From contig JALBUN010000006.1 of NCBI GenBank assembly GCA_025174535.1, positions 372,001 through 436,000 of the forward strand: a stretch of DNA of 64,000 nt, read 5' to 3'. Shown piece after piece: positions 10,408 through 20,642 of the stretch. Source of the DNA: Cantharellus purpuraceus (taxonomy: Eukaryota > Basidiomycota > Agaricomycetes > Cantharellales > Hydnaceae). The notes below the pieces were generated by a model that was not told the origin of the DNA, did not search any database, and saw only the letters and a list, made by a program, of their open reading frames with translations. Every line of letters starts with the position of its first letter. Within the stretch, counting starts at the first letter, position 1. The position numbers and the translations under genes are program-made.

Positions 10408-11861
10408 TGTATGGGAACTGGTTTTCCCTTAAAAAGATCTTGTTTAAAGTCCCGAAACTGTACAATTCCACTTGAAGGCCTTAAAATATCAGCATATATC
10501 TGCTGCTTTCTCTTGATTCAGGGCCATTCAAATATTCTCTATTTTTTCATATTTTTTCGGGAATTTTCCATGCAGAAATGAGTCTACAAACTTATTGTTC
10601 TGCTGGGCGAAGTTTTGGGACCCACATGGACCCACAAACCTTTGCAGATGTCAGCAGCCTCAAAGTCAGCCGGAGTCACCCAGACAACTGACTCATTTTC
10701 GATCACATGACTCATTTCAATCTCCGACTCAATCTGGTCACCACTGCTAGTAAATGCTCAATATCTTCGCAACCACTGCACCTCCTGACTCCATTTTCAG
10801 TGGAGAGTTCAATAGAAGCCATGCCTACCCATAGCTGTGCTAATCAGCCTGGGAAACGAAGTATTGACCGAGTTATTTGAGTAATGGTGACTCATGCAAT
10901 GACTCCTGCCATGACTCATGCTATGACTCCTTCCATAACTCATACCATGACTCCTGTGATTACTCATACTATGACTCCTGCTCTGAGTTGCACTATGACT
11001 CCATCCATGACTCATGCCATGAGTCAGAGCAAATCCAAGCAGCTCATTGGCTAGGAAACTTCCACCCCCTTCTCACATATTCCACTAGCTTCCAGTAGTT
11101 TCCATCTATTAATAGGTAGAAGTTTCCAATAGTATTAGTCAGCTCCTGTAAATACAATATAAAAGGAGCCCATTCTGCCTCTGAAATGAATAACCATTTC
11201 TACCCCATCATTTGCACATCAGTGTGACTAGAGTGACATACAGTGTCATCCTCTATATCTCAGTAACTGTTGATTGTCCAGTTCAAGGGTCGCTTACAGT
11301 TGTGTAACTGTATTTAATTGCACTCAAAGTAGTGATTGTCCTGCTTTGGGCGTGAGTGTAGTATCTACCTCACGTGACTATGAATCTACAGGGTGAGATT
11401 CTCTGTCAATAGTCCTGCCATTAGTGCTCTTGTTTAAGTTACTAGTGTGTACTGCCTTTGCAGAGCATTAGAATCTTGAACTCGTGTGAAGCAGTTGTTA
11501 GACTACTTCACACTTTGCTGTTACCTGCTTCAGAGTGCCACTGGTTGGACGGTTGGATTCATCCACCTACTTCCTCTAGCCTCTAAGTGCATTCCCCTCT
11601 TTTTGGAATATCTGGACCCCTAAGCGTCTGTGAACTCTAGACTCTGGAAGTTTTATTCATTCCCTACTGCTAAGAAATGTATTACCTTCCTGTGTATTGT
11701 CTGCATTGACCATTACAATGGATTGTAACCAAAGTACAAATGTTAAATTGTTTCTGAAGTTGTGCTGCAGTAGGATTTGATATTCTTCTCAGCTGTTCAT
11801 TCATGGAATTGTGGTGATTTAGAGTTTGCCCTAACACCATAATTTTGTGGGTTCCAAAACA
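10408..11861 (+). mobile_element. LTR beta3, full length, inverted partner of beta2
   Basis: It is 1454 bp, the same length as beta2, with termini TGTATGGGAACTGG and GTTCCAAAACA. Large parts are identical to beta2 in inverse orientation. The outer third differs more. TATAAAAGG is at 11158-11166. TGAGTCA/TGACTCA sites start at 10689, 10708, 10888, 10912, 11008 and 11020. Its flanks are gttac (left) and ccatc (right). Confidence 0.88.
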
Positions 11862-12274
11862 CCATCCCCAAGGTCATCGAAGAACCGATGGACCACATAG
11901 AGGCCATCAATGAAGAGGACGAAACTCCGCCCTCCCCAAACCTAGTGCAAGCCATCTCCCTGCTTGCCAGCAGCATCCGTACACCACAAGTTCCCAAGTC
12001 CCGGACCTTGGTCTGGGAACCCGACCCATTTGATGGCTCCAATCCACACAAGCTCCAGCCATTCTTGGTGCAATGCCAATTGAACTTCCGTGATCACCCC
12101 GACACTTTCACATCCGATCAGGTGAAGGTCACCTTCGCCATGTCCTATCTCAAGGGCACCGCACTGGACTACTTTGAGCCAGCGCTCATGGACAACTCTG
12201 ATGACCTGATATGGTCAGAAGACTACTCTGACTTCATCTCTGAACTTCAGACCAATTTTGGTCCTTACAACCCC
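11862..12274 (+). pseudogene. gag N-terminal half (split from copy A)
   Basis: The open frame (ATG at 11888) encodes a Retrotrans_gag-type segment: a region ending WEPDPFDGSNP, then SYLKGTALDYFEP and FISELQTNFGPYNP, typical of gypsy capsid proteins. It stops being gag at 12274, where LTR beta4 begins, so the longer frame reading into the LTR is artificial. The sequence continues logically at 7542 on the minus strand. The fragment is therefore the missing half of copy A's gag, moved by inversion. Confidence 0.85.
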
Positions 12275-13707
12275 TGTTTTGGAACCCGCAAAATTATGGT
12301 GTTAGGGCAAACTCTAAATCACCACAATTCCATGAATGAACAGCTGAGAAGAATATCAAACCCTGCTGCAGCACAACTCCAGAAACAATTTAACATTTGT
12401 ACTTTGGTTACAATCCTTTGTATTGGTCAATGCAGACTATACGCAGAAAAGTAATACATTTCTTAGCAGCAAGAAATGAATAAGACTTCCAGAGTCTAGA
12501 GTTCACGGACGCTTAGGGGTCCAGATATTCCAAAAAGAGGGGAATGCACTTAGAGGCTAAAGGAAGTAGGTGGATGAATCCAACCGTCCAACCAGTGGCA
12601 CTCTGAAGCGGGTAACAGCGAAGTGTGAAGTAGTCTAGCAACTGCTTCACATGAGTTCAAGCTTCTAATGCTCTGCAAAGGCAGTACACACTAGTAACTT
12701 AAACAAGAGCACTAATGGCAGGACTATCAACAGACAATCTCACCCTGTAGATTCGTAATCACGTGAGGCAGATACTACACTCACGCCCAAAGCAGGAATA
12801 TCACTACTTCGAGTGCAATCAAGTACAGTTACACAACTGTAAAAGATCCTTGAACTGGTAATCAACAGTTACTGAGATAGAGGATGACACTGTATGTCAC
12901 TCTAGTCACACTGGTGTGCAGAAGATGGGTAGAATATGATGGATATGTTACTATTTCAGAGGCAGAATGGCCTCCTTATATATTGTATTTACAGGGGCTG
13001 ACTAATGGTTCTGGAATATTCTACCTATTAATAGATGGAAGCTACTGGAAGGTTGTGGAAGGTGGAAGAAAGGGGTAGAATATTCCAAGCCAATCACAGG
13101 TTCTGATCACAGCACTAACACTGATCAGAAGCTGAATAATGGTTCTGGAAAGTTCTATCTAATTATAGAAGGAAACAGCTAGAATGTTATGGAAAGGGGG
13201 TAGAATATTCCAAGGCAATCACCTGATTTGATCACCCATCAGCTGATCTGATCCCTGAACTAGGCACTGATCAGGCAAAAAGAAGGGTGTCCACCCTGTT
13301 TTCTGCACTGGTTGGACAGCCATGGATAGCCACATGTCAGGTGATGATCTGCATGGAAAATAGTGCCCTGAGAGGCTGTGGTTGTCAAGTTAGAGAATAT
13401 TTATTGATTAGAGACATCTGAGCTTGAATTCAGGCCAAATGCCTGCTCCAAAGGGGGATAGCCGGCTGTGTGAAGATTTGTGGGCACCTATGGGTCCACA
13501 ACTGTAGCACAGCAGAAATAAATGATTCTGGGCCGAGTTCTGCATGGAATATTCCTGGAAAAATACAGAAAAATAAAGAATATTTGAATAAGTCCATTCC
13601 AGGTACAAGCATCAAATATATGCTGATATTTAGGAATGGAAAAGCAAAGTATAGCACATTGGTGCTGCATAAATAGGATTTGATAGGGAAAAGGTGGTTC
13701 CCATACA
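12275..13707 (-). mobile_element. LTR beta4, full length
   Basis: It is 1433 bp, with ends TGTTTTGGAACCCGC and GGTTCCCATACA. The left flank is acccc (12270-12274) inside gag and the right flank is agact (13708-13712) inside pol of copy B, so it does not have its own matched target duplication. TATATAAGG reads on the minus strand (12974-12982). Two tandem units begin at 13007 and 13141 (spacing 134 bp), each with a heat shock element. Confidence 0.9.
13009..13155 (-). promoter_or_regulatory. Heat shock elements in LTR beta4
   Basis: TTCTGGAATATTC (13009-13021) and TTCTGGAAAGTTC (13143-13155) are perfect TTCnnGAAnnTTC trimers, one per tandem unit. They lie upstream of the minus-strand TATATAAGG box at 12974-12982. 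GAATATTC dimers occur nearby. Confidence 0.6.
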
Positions 13708-13772
13708 AGACTCCTGCTGGACATCTTCAAAACATCAAAGAGAGCTTTCATCACAGCTCAGGTCTTATCACA

Positions 13773-14379
13773 TGTTAAGAGTCTGGGACAACTTGGGGTT
13801 CAATGGAAGAAGGCTGGAGTTTGGCTGCTAGTAAAGAGGGAGATGGGACTTTACTGTTCCAGTTCAACTGGAGACAGAGTGGGAGCAATACTATTGAGTT
13901 GGATCAAGTGGACTTGGCTTCAACTTGTGTGTTGCACCCCCTTGGATTGTTGGTCCAATATTTTGGAGTTTGGAGTATGGAGTTGGATCAAGGATCCAGA
14001 GTTCAACTTGTCAAGAAGGTACTTGTCAAGAAGCTAGCAACCAAGAAGTTGATGGGGAAAATCTTAGTTGATATATGAAATACTGTAATAGACAGAGAGT
14101 AGCCCATGTAAGTATGTGGAGAATTGAATACTGAAACTAAAATGATAAGACAATAAGACAGATATGGAGTACAACATGGAAAGGAGTTTGGAGTTCAGAC
14201 CCAAGTCCAAACTGAAACTAAACAATATAAAAGAAGGAGGTTTGTTGTAACCCATAAGAAGAAACTACTTATAGAGAGAACAATAATGGAGTTTGGGGTT
14301 GATGGAGGTGGAATTGATGGGGATGGAGATGAAGGAGATGGAGGTCTGGAGTTTGGACTCAGTGTTACAGGATGTAACA
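13773..14379 (-). mobile_element. Solo LTR alpha1 with target duplication tcaca
   Basis: It is 607 bp, starting TGTTAAGAG and ending GATGTAACA, flanked by tcaca at 13768-13772 and 14380-14384. It splits the RT/RNase H junction of copy B. On the minus strand it reads TGTTACATCCTGTAACA... as in alpha2, and a TATAAG box lies near 14270. Open frames inside it repeat in alpha2 and are not genes. Confidence 0.92.
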
Positions 14380-14425
14380 TCACAATGGATCCCTGATCAT
14401 TGTAGAAACTGATGCCTCTGACTAC

Positions 14426-14727
14426 TGTTTTGGAACCTGCAAAATTATGGTGTTAGGGCAAACTCTAAATCACCACAATTCTGTGAATGAACAGCTGAGA
14501 AGAATATCAAATCCTACTGCAGCACAACTCCAGAAATGATTTAATGTTTGTACTTGTTACAATCCGTTGTAATGGTCAATGCAGATGATATGCAGGAAGG
14601 TAATATGTTTCTTAGCAGTAGGGAATGAATAAGACTTCCAGAGTCTAGAGTTCATGGATGCTTAGAGGTCCAGATATTCCAAAAAGAAGGGAATGCACTT
14701 AGAGGCTAGAGGAAGTAGGTGGATGAA
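14426..14727 (-). mobile_element. LTR beta5, truncated
   Basis: It starts TGTTTTGGAACCTGC right after ETDASDY of copy B and matches beta4 for about 300 bp. It then joins integrase sequence abruptly at 14727/14728. The remaining LTR and the intervening pol sequence were deleted together. Confidence 0.85.
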
Positions 14728-15779
14728 GCTGTGGTATGGAGTTCATGTCCTCCTTTTTCTAAACCCTCAGAAAGGCCTTGAACATTAAACTCCACTTCAC
14801 CTCTGGATACCATCTGGAAGCCAATGGACAAACTGAATGAATGAACCAGACTCTGGAACAGTACCTCTGAGTCTATTGCAACTACCAACAGGACAACTGG
14901 TCCAACTTACTTCCACTCACAGAATTCGCATATAATAATACTCTGAACACCACTACTGGCTTATCTCCATTCTTTGCCAACAAGGGTTACCACCCAATCA
15001 TCTCCGTACATCCTGAATGAGACCTCGCTTCTTCAAGAGCTTGAGACTTCACTGTGGATCTCCATGAACTCCATCAGTATCTCCAAATGACCATCTCCAA
15101 TGCCCAATGCTGTTACTCCACCTCTGCTGACCATTGCTATTCTCTGGCTCCAGACCTCAAGGTTGGAGACAAGGTTTTTGTCAAATCTGATAATATCTGT
15201 ACCATGAGACCTTCCAAGAAACTATCGGAGAAATACCTTGGCCCTTTTGAAATCATTGCTCAAGCAGGCTCTAACTCCTTTACCCTCCATCTCCAAGAAA
15301 GCATGTGCTCCATTGATCCCATCTTCCACATTTCCATGCTTGAACCCTCAACTCCAAATCCATTCTCTGGTTGAGAACTAACTCCAGTCCCTCCTGTCAT
15401 CATAGATGGAGAACCAGAGCACAAGATATCAGAGATTCTGGACTCCAAGATCAACAAGAGATATAAATGTAAACTGCAATACCTTGTCAGGTGGGCAGGA
15501 TACAAAGGAACAGACAAAGAAACCTCCTGGCTACCAGCCTCAGAACTAGGACATGCGATGGAGATTATCTCCAATTTCCATATGGCTTATCCTCACAAAC
15601 CAGGCCTTATACCATCCTAAGTTCACTCCAAGTTTCCAAGGAATCATTAATTTTCATTACAATCTTTGACTACATTACTCTGCTACAATTTCTGACTCTC
15701 CTACATCCAACTCCTCGTCTCCAGACTCTCCATCCACAGTCTCCTCCTTCTCTGAATTCTCTGGTTCTGGCTCCTGCTC

Positions 15780-16660
15780 CCTAACCATCCTGTCTATCTC
15801 CTCCATGGCCACCATGTCTCATTGTCCAACCCATCAAAATTCTCCATGGAATCCCAAGATCCTGTGAAGTCTGAGTCTGTGTCATATATGGCACCCAGAG
15901 CTTCCAGCTCCAACACATCCAACTCCCTTTGGAGTGGACTCTATTTCCATCCCATTGTATAGATGTGGAACATTCCAGCAAGCTCACCCAAGTGGGCCTC
16001 AATGCCCTGGAGAGCTGCATTTGTTCCCTTGATGTGCCTGGAGACCTCAATTAATCAACAAGCCACTGCAGCCATGTTGATACTGACATCCTGCACAGCT
16101 TCTACCAATGCCATTGGTACAGGTTTGATGATGGGACCAGCAGACACAGTCCTCATCCTCCAATGCTTGGGAGAAGGTTCCACTGCACTGCTGCCCTCTT
16201 CATGATCATGCTTCTGATGTGGTGGAGCACTACCCTTCACCTTGCATTTCAGCCAGTTGTTCTGGCACACAAGTCAAGAATGAGATTTCCCTGTCTAAAG
16301 AAAAATAATAATAATAATCAGTATGAGACAAACATCCAGTCACTGTTTCACTCACCATTGCCCACTTGCATATATTGTTGTGCTTGATGCACATATTGCA
16401 TACAAGATCCAGTTTGGATTCCTCATCCAGGTCCCAGACAACCTCCTTGCCTTTTGCAACTACCTTCTTCAAGGCCCTTTTTCTTGCAGCCTCTGCCCTG
16501 ACCTGGGAGACCTCAGTGGCCCTCTCATGAGCCAGCTCCTCCCTCTTTATCTTCTTCTCCTCTTCCACCTTCTTCTTCTCTGCAGCATCAGCCTCTATGA
16601 TTGATTTGTCCAACTCGGCATGTTGCTGGTGAAGTTCTTCAGAGAAGGCATGTCAGATGG
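15780..16660 (-). pseudogene. Cysteine-cluster ORF antisense to chromovirus copy B
   Basis: On the minus strand an N-terminal coiled coil rich in Glu-Lys-Lys (open frame from 16613) is followed by CNMCIKHNNIC, an in-frame-shifting intron-like gap (gt...ag, about 16357-16299), and the second half TGKSHS-stop-LVCQNNWLKC. The fourth cysteine codon TGC has become TGA. The C-terminal part (about 16230-15780) aligns with copy C's ORF, including DVSINMAAVAC. It converges on the chromodomain of copy B. It is the same family as the ORFs at 19-1151 and 20643-21527, and is clearly dead. Confidence 0.65.
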
Positions 16661-16787
16661 TGGTAAGAGATAAGGAGAGGAATGACATGTGTTTAGTAAT
16701 TAGCCCAGCCTTGTGTGCCAATTCAAACACATATACTGACAATTTTCCCATGATGCTGACCAAGATCTCATGGGCTCAATCTAGAAG

Positions 16788-17056
16788 TGTTAATGTATGT
16801 CTTAGTTCACACTGTTGCACAGAACTCAACCAAGTGTATTGGTTGGACAATGTGTTGTACAGTGTGGTAGTTAACTAAGTTCTATCTACTATAAGTGGAC
16901 CCACATGTGTACTGGGTCCACTGGCTTACATAATAACTATACATATGCACCCTATGGGCACATACATCTACCAAGAGGACAACATTCCTTAAGGAAATGC
17001 TGCATGTATCAATTATACTTATATACTATAGTAAGTAAGTACCTTGGGTACTTACA
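16788..17056 (-). mobile_element. LTR gamma with adjacent polypurine tract
   Basis: The block runs from TGTTAATG to CTTACA (269 bp). On the minus strand it reads TGTAAGTACC...CATTAACA and is preceded by a purine run, AAAAAGGGGAGGG (17069-17057), as expected for a 3' LTR. A TATATAAG box lies inside it. It interrupts copy B's end at ...ctagaag, just where copy C has its own polypurine tract. No opposite LTR is visible, so its target duplication cannot be tested. Confidence 0.6.
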
Positions 17057-19787
17057 CCCTCCCCTTTTTGAATGAGACACAATCTCATCCAGTACTTCTT
17101 AATCATACAGCTCCTTATGAAGCTGTTCCAATGAGTCAGTGTCCATATGATCATCTTGTTCATATGGTTCTGGAGGAGGACAGCTCTCAGTCATCCCCGA
17201 AGTGGTTGCAGTATCCTCATCCACTTGAATGGATGAAAAGGATGCAATTGCTACTGCAGCATCCTGATCGAGTTCACAATTAAGTTGATCATGACCTAAA
17301 TACTCAGCAAGAGAGCATTTAGCAGCTTTATGAGCTCCCTGAGTCTCCTGCTTTCACTTACCAACCCTAGTGGGCTGGTTAAAAGCTGCTCCAGAGGTGA
17401 TGCATTTAGCAAACTCCTCTAATATAGTAGTGTGATTGGGGGTGATGCCTCCCGATTGCCCAAACCAGAGCACAAGCTGTAATTCAGTATGTTCTTTGGG
17501 AGAGCAATTCCCCCAATCATATGCTCCAGTGACTGAAGTGTGAAAGGTGTCACCAAGAGTTGGTGAGAACTTTTGACCACTGGTCAATAATCCCCAGTGG
17601 CCAGGATTCTGGAACATAGTCCAGAGGTTCTTCTTAAACACAGAAGAACCCTTGTTGCAAGTGGCCTTTTGCAGCCACATCCAGATGTCCACATCAGGCA
17701 AGTTCATTGTATCATCTGACTCCTGTCGGATGGCTGGGGGGACCCCATTAGGGTTTACTTGCCACCCCTGTATGAGGGCAAGTGTGTCTACCGGTGTGGT
17801 TGGTAGAGTGACAATAAGACTCATGTTATCAGCACGAGCCAGCAGAGTCATTCTCTTGATGACTCTGCACATTTGTTTTGGAACCCGCAAAATTATGGTG
17901 TTAGGGCAAACTCTAAATCACCACAATTCCGTGAATGAACAGCTGAGAAGAATATCAAACCCTGCTGCAGCACAACTCCAGAAACAATTTAACATTTGTA
18001 CTTTGGTTACAATCCTTTGTATTGGTCAATGCAGACTATACGCAGAAAGGTAATACGTTTCTTAGCAGCAAGAAATGAATAAGACTTCCAGAGTCTAGAG
18101 TTCACGGACGCTTAGGGGTCCAGATATTCCAAAAAGAAGGGAATGCACTTAGAGGCTAAAGGAAGTAGGTGGATGAATCCAACCGTCCAACCAGTGGCAC
18201 TCAGAAGCAGGTAACAGCGATGTGTGAAGTAGTCTAGCAACTGCTTCACACGAGTTCAAGCTTCTAATGCTCTGCAAAGGCAGTACACACTAGTAACTTA
18301 AACAAGAGCACTAATGGCAGGACTATCAACAGACAATCTCACCCTGTAGATTCGTAGTCACGTGAGGCAGATACTACACTCACGCCCAAAGCAGGAATAT
18401 CACTACTTCGAGTGCAATCAAGTACAGTTACACAACTGTAAAAGATCCTTGAACTGGTAATCAACAGTTACTGAGATAGAGGATGACACTGTATGTCACT
18501 CTAGTCACACTGGTGTGCAGAAGATGGGTAGAATATGATGATATGTTATTCTTTCAGAGGCAGAATGGCCTCCTTATATATTGTATTTACAGGGGCTGAC
18601 TAATGGTTCTGGAATATTCTACCTATTAATAGATGGAAGCTACTGGAAGGTTGTGGAAGGTGGAAGAAAGGGGTAGAATATTCCAAGCCAATCACAGGAT
18701 CTGATCACAGCACTAACACTGATCAGGAGCTGAATAATGGTTCTGGAAAGTTCTATCTAATAATAGAAGGAAACAGCTAGAATGTTATGGAAAGGGGTAG
18801 AATATTCCAAGGCAATCACCTGATTTGATCACCCATCAGCTGATCTGATCCCTGAACTAGGCACTGATCAGGCAAAAAGAAGGGTGTCCACCCTGTTTTC
18901 TGCACTGGTTTGACAGCCATGGATAGCCACATGTCATGTGATGATCTCCACGGAAAATAGTGCCCTGAGAGGCTGTGGTTGTTAAGTTAGAGAATATTTA
19001 TTGATCAGAGACATCTGAGCTTGAATTCAGGCCAAATGCCTGGTCCAAAAGGGGAGAGGCGGCTGCGCGAAGGTTTGTGGGCGCCTATGGGTCCACAACT
19101 GTAGCACAGCAGAAATAAATGATTCTGAGCCGAGTTCTGCATGGAATATTCCCGAAAAAATATGGAAAAATGAATAAGTCCATTCCAGGTACAAGCATCA
19201 AATATATGCTGATATTTAGGAATGGAAAAGCAAAGTATAGCACATTGGTGCTGCATAAATGGAATTTGATAGGGAAAAGGTGGTTCCCATACAACATTGG
19301 TACAGTCCATTCTGCAAATGGCATGGCCAATGCCTTTTTATGGAGCAATACAAACTCTGGAGTGTCTGTATCACAGATGTTGAACCAGTCTACCCTGATA
19401 GGGGCAGACTTGCCCAGAGGTCATGGCAGGTGGCCAGTGACTGCCCTGGGAGCATCAGCCACAGTCATGAGCCATGGTGCCCATTTGGGGAATGATTTCC
19501 CCACATTGGCATGCTTGAGAGCATGCCCAAAATCATCCCAGTGTTTGCGATAATTCATACGCTGGGCTTCTTCCAGCATCTTCAACACTGGGTCTTTTAA
19601 GGTATGGCTGGCATCACCAGCCATATTCCTTTTGAAGCTGATCAATCTCAGCTTTGATTTCTGATAGGGCAAACTCTTTGAGTTTGCCCAGTTGCTTAGC
19701 ACCCTTGGGAATGCTAGCCAGGAGGAGACCACGATTGTGGTTGTATCCCTTCCAGATTGGGTTGGTGTCATCCCAATCTTGACCCTC
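17057..19787 (-). pseudogene. Unrecognised ORF inside the gamma element, split by solo LTR beta6
   Basis: The minus-strand frames at 19771-19421 and 17873-17354 belong to one interrupted sequence: beta6 sits between them with an acatt target duplication. The downstream part (178 codons) has an intact 170-residue stretch rich in Trp and Pro, including DIWMWLQKATCNKG and LWFGQSGGITPNHT. I do not recognise it; it shows no RT, integrase or gag signature. Because it precedes a polypurine tract and LTR gamma it is probably the 3' portion of a non-standard LTR element. It is truncated at 19787 by LTR alpha2. Confidence 0.45.
17874..19293 (-). mobile_element. Solo LTR beta6 with target duplication acatt
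   Basis: It is 1420 bp, from TGTTTTGGAACCCGC to GGTTCCCATACA, flanked by acatt at 17869-17873 and 19294-19298. It is the cleanest beta insertion in the window. Heat shock trimers are at 18607-18619 and 18741-18753, and TATATAAGG on the minus strand is at 18572-18580. Confidence 0.93.
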
Positions 19788-20498
19788 TGTTAAGAGCTGG
19801 AATGCTCAGGGGGTCAAAGGGAATAGCTAGAGTTCAGCTGCTAGTGGTGAAAGGGAGGGGACTTTACTGTTCCAGTTCAACCAGAGACAGAGTAGGGACA
19901 ATAACTATTGAGTTGGATCAAGTGGACTTGGCTTCAACTTGTGTGTTGCACCCCCTTGGATTGTTGGTCCAATATTTTGGAGTTTGGAGTATGGAGTTGG
20001 ATCAAGGATCCAGAGTTCAACTTGTCAAGAAGGTACTTGTCAAGAAGCTAGCAACCAAGAAGTTGATGGGGAAAATCTTAGTTGATATATGAAATACTGT
20101 AATAGACAGAGAGTAGCCCATGTAAGTATGTGGAGAATTGAATGCTGAAACTAAAACAATAAGACAATAAGATGGATATGGAGTACAACATGGAAAGGAT
20201 TTTGGAGTTTAGACCCAAGTCTGAACTGAAACTAAACAATATAAAAGAAGGAGGTTTGTTGTAACCCATAAGAAGAAACTACTTATAAAGAGAACAATAA
20301 TGGAGTTCAGGGTTGATGGAGGTAGAGTTGACAGGGGTGGAGTTGATGGGGATGGAGATGAAGGAGATGGAGATGAAGGAGATGGAGATGAAGGAGATGG
20401 AGATGAAGGAGATGGAGATGAAGGAGATGGAGATGAAGGAGATGGAGATGAAGGAGATGGAGGTCTGGAGTTCAGACTTGGCGTTACAGGATGTAACA
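19788..20498 (-). mobile_element. LTR alpha2, the 3' LTR of chromovirus copy C
   Basis: It is 711 bp, from TGTTAAGAG to GATGTAACA. Flanks ccctc (left) and gtatc (right) do not match, as expected for one LTR of a two-LTR element. On the minus strand it is immediately preceded by the purine-rich AGAAGGGAGATAC. It is about 100 bp longer than alpha1, mostly owing to a 15-bp repeat expansion. Confidence 0.85.
20346..20465. repeat. 15-bp minisatellite inside LTR alpha2
   Basis: The unit GAGATGGAGATGAAG is repeated about seven times with near-perfect identity. alpha1 has a single copy at the equivalent position. The array translates as repeated Asp-Glu-Gly-Asp-Gly, which is incidental. Confidence 0.9.
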
Positions 20499-20511
20499 GT
20501 ATCTCCCTTCT
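20499..20511 (-). promoter_or_regulatory. Polypurine tract of chromovirus copy C
   Basis: The minus strand reads AGAAGGGAGATAC directly before the TG of alpha2. In copy B the aligned sequence stops at ...ctagaag, where LTR gamma is inserted. This would prime plus-strand DNA synthesis and marks the 3' end of the element. Confidence 0.7.
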
Positions 20512-20642
20512 AGATCAAGCCCATGAGATCTTAGTCAGGATTGTGGGAAAATTGGTGGTATATGCATTTGAGTTGGCGCACGAGGCTGGCCAAATTATAA
20601 AATGTGTGTTACCTCTCTCCTTATCTCTTACCACCATCTGAC

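Larger units (their letters stand above)
13708..15624 (+). pseudogene. pol B: RT/RNase H edge, integrase C-terminus, chromodomain (interrupted)
   Basis: The end of RT and start of RNase H are read at 13708-13772 and 14380-14425 (ending ETDASDY), split by the alpha1 LTR. A truncated beta LTR (14426-14727) follows and most of RNase H and the integrase core are missing. From 14728 the integrase resumes (ANGQTE block, then SPFFANKGYHP, VGDKVFVKS, KYLGPFEII). It is followed by a complete-looking chromodomain (about 15402-15590, with KCKLQYLVRWAGY). TGA stops replace several Arg codons compared with copy A. This is the second, plus-strand copy of the chromovirus. Confidence 0.88.

Noticed and set aside
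9230..11015. Ser/His/Met-repeat proteins (68 aa) at 9230-9436 and 10809-11015
   Set aside because: They are the same translated GAGTCAT repeat in two inverted LTR copies, with no conservation beyond the DNA repeat. They are non-coding LTR sequence.
11888..12454. 188-aa protein starting in gag and ending in the LTR
   Set aside because: The frame crosses the gag/LTR junction at 12274/12275; the C-terminal third is LTR sequence repeated elsewhere.
8173..13078. Identical 64-aa ORFs at 8173-8367 and 12884-13078
   Set aside because: Both lie inside beta LTRs across the TATA box and in antisense sense to the promoter. Identity reflects LTR duplication and not selection on protein.
7543..13707. Large palindrome as one DNA transposon with long terminal inverted repeats
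   Set aside because: The arms are LTRs with TG/CA ends and TATA boxes, each with traceable 5-bp target duplications. Nested LTRs plus inversion explain it better.
20300..20641. Asp-Glu-Gly-Asp-Gly repeat protein
   Set aside because: It is a translation of the 15-bp minisatellite in LTR alpha2. alpha1 has only one unit, so no protein is conserved.
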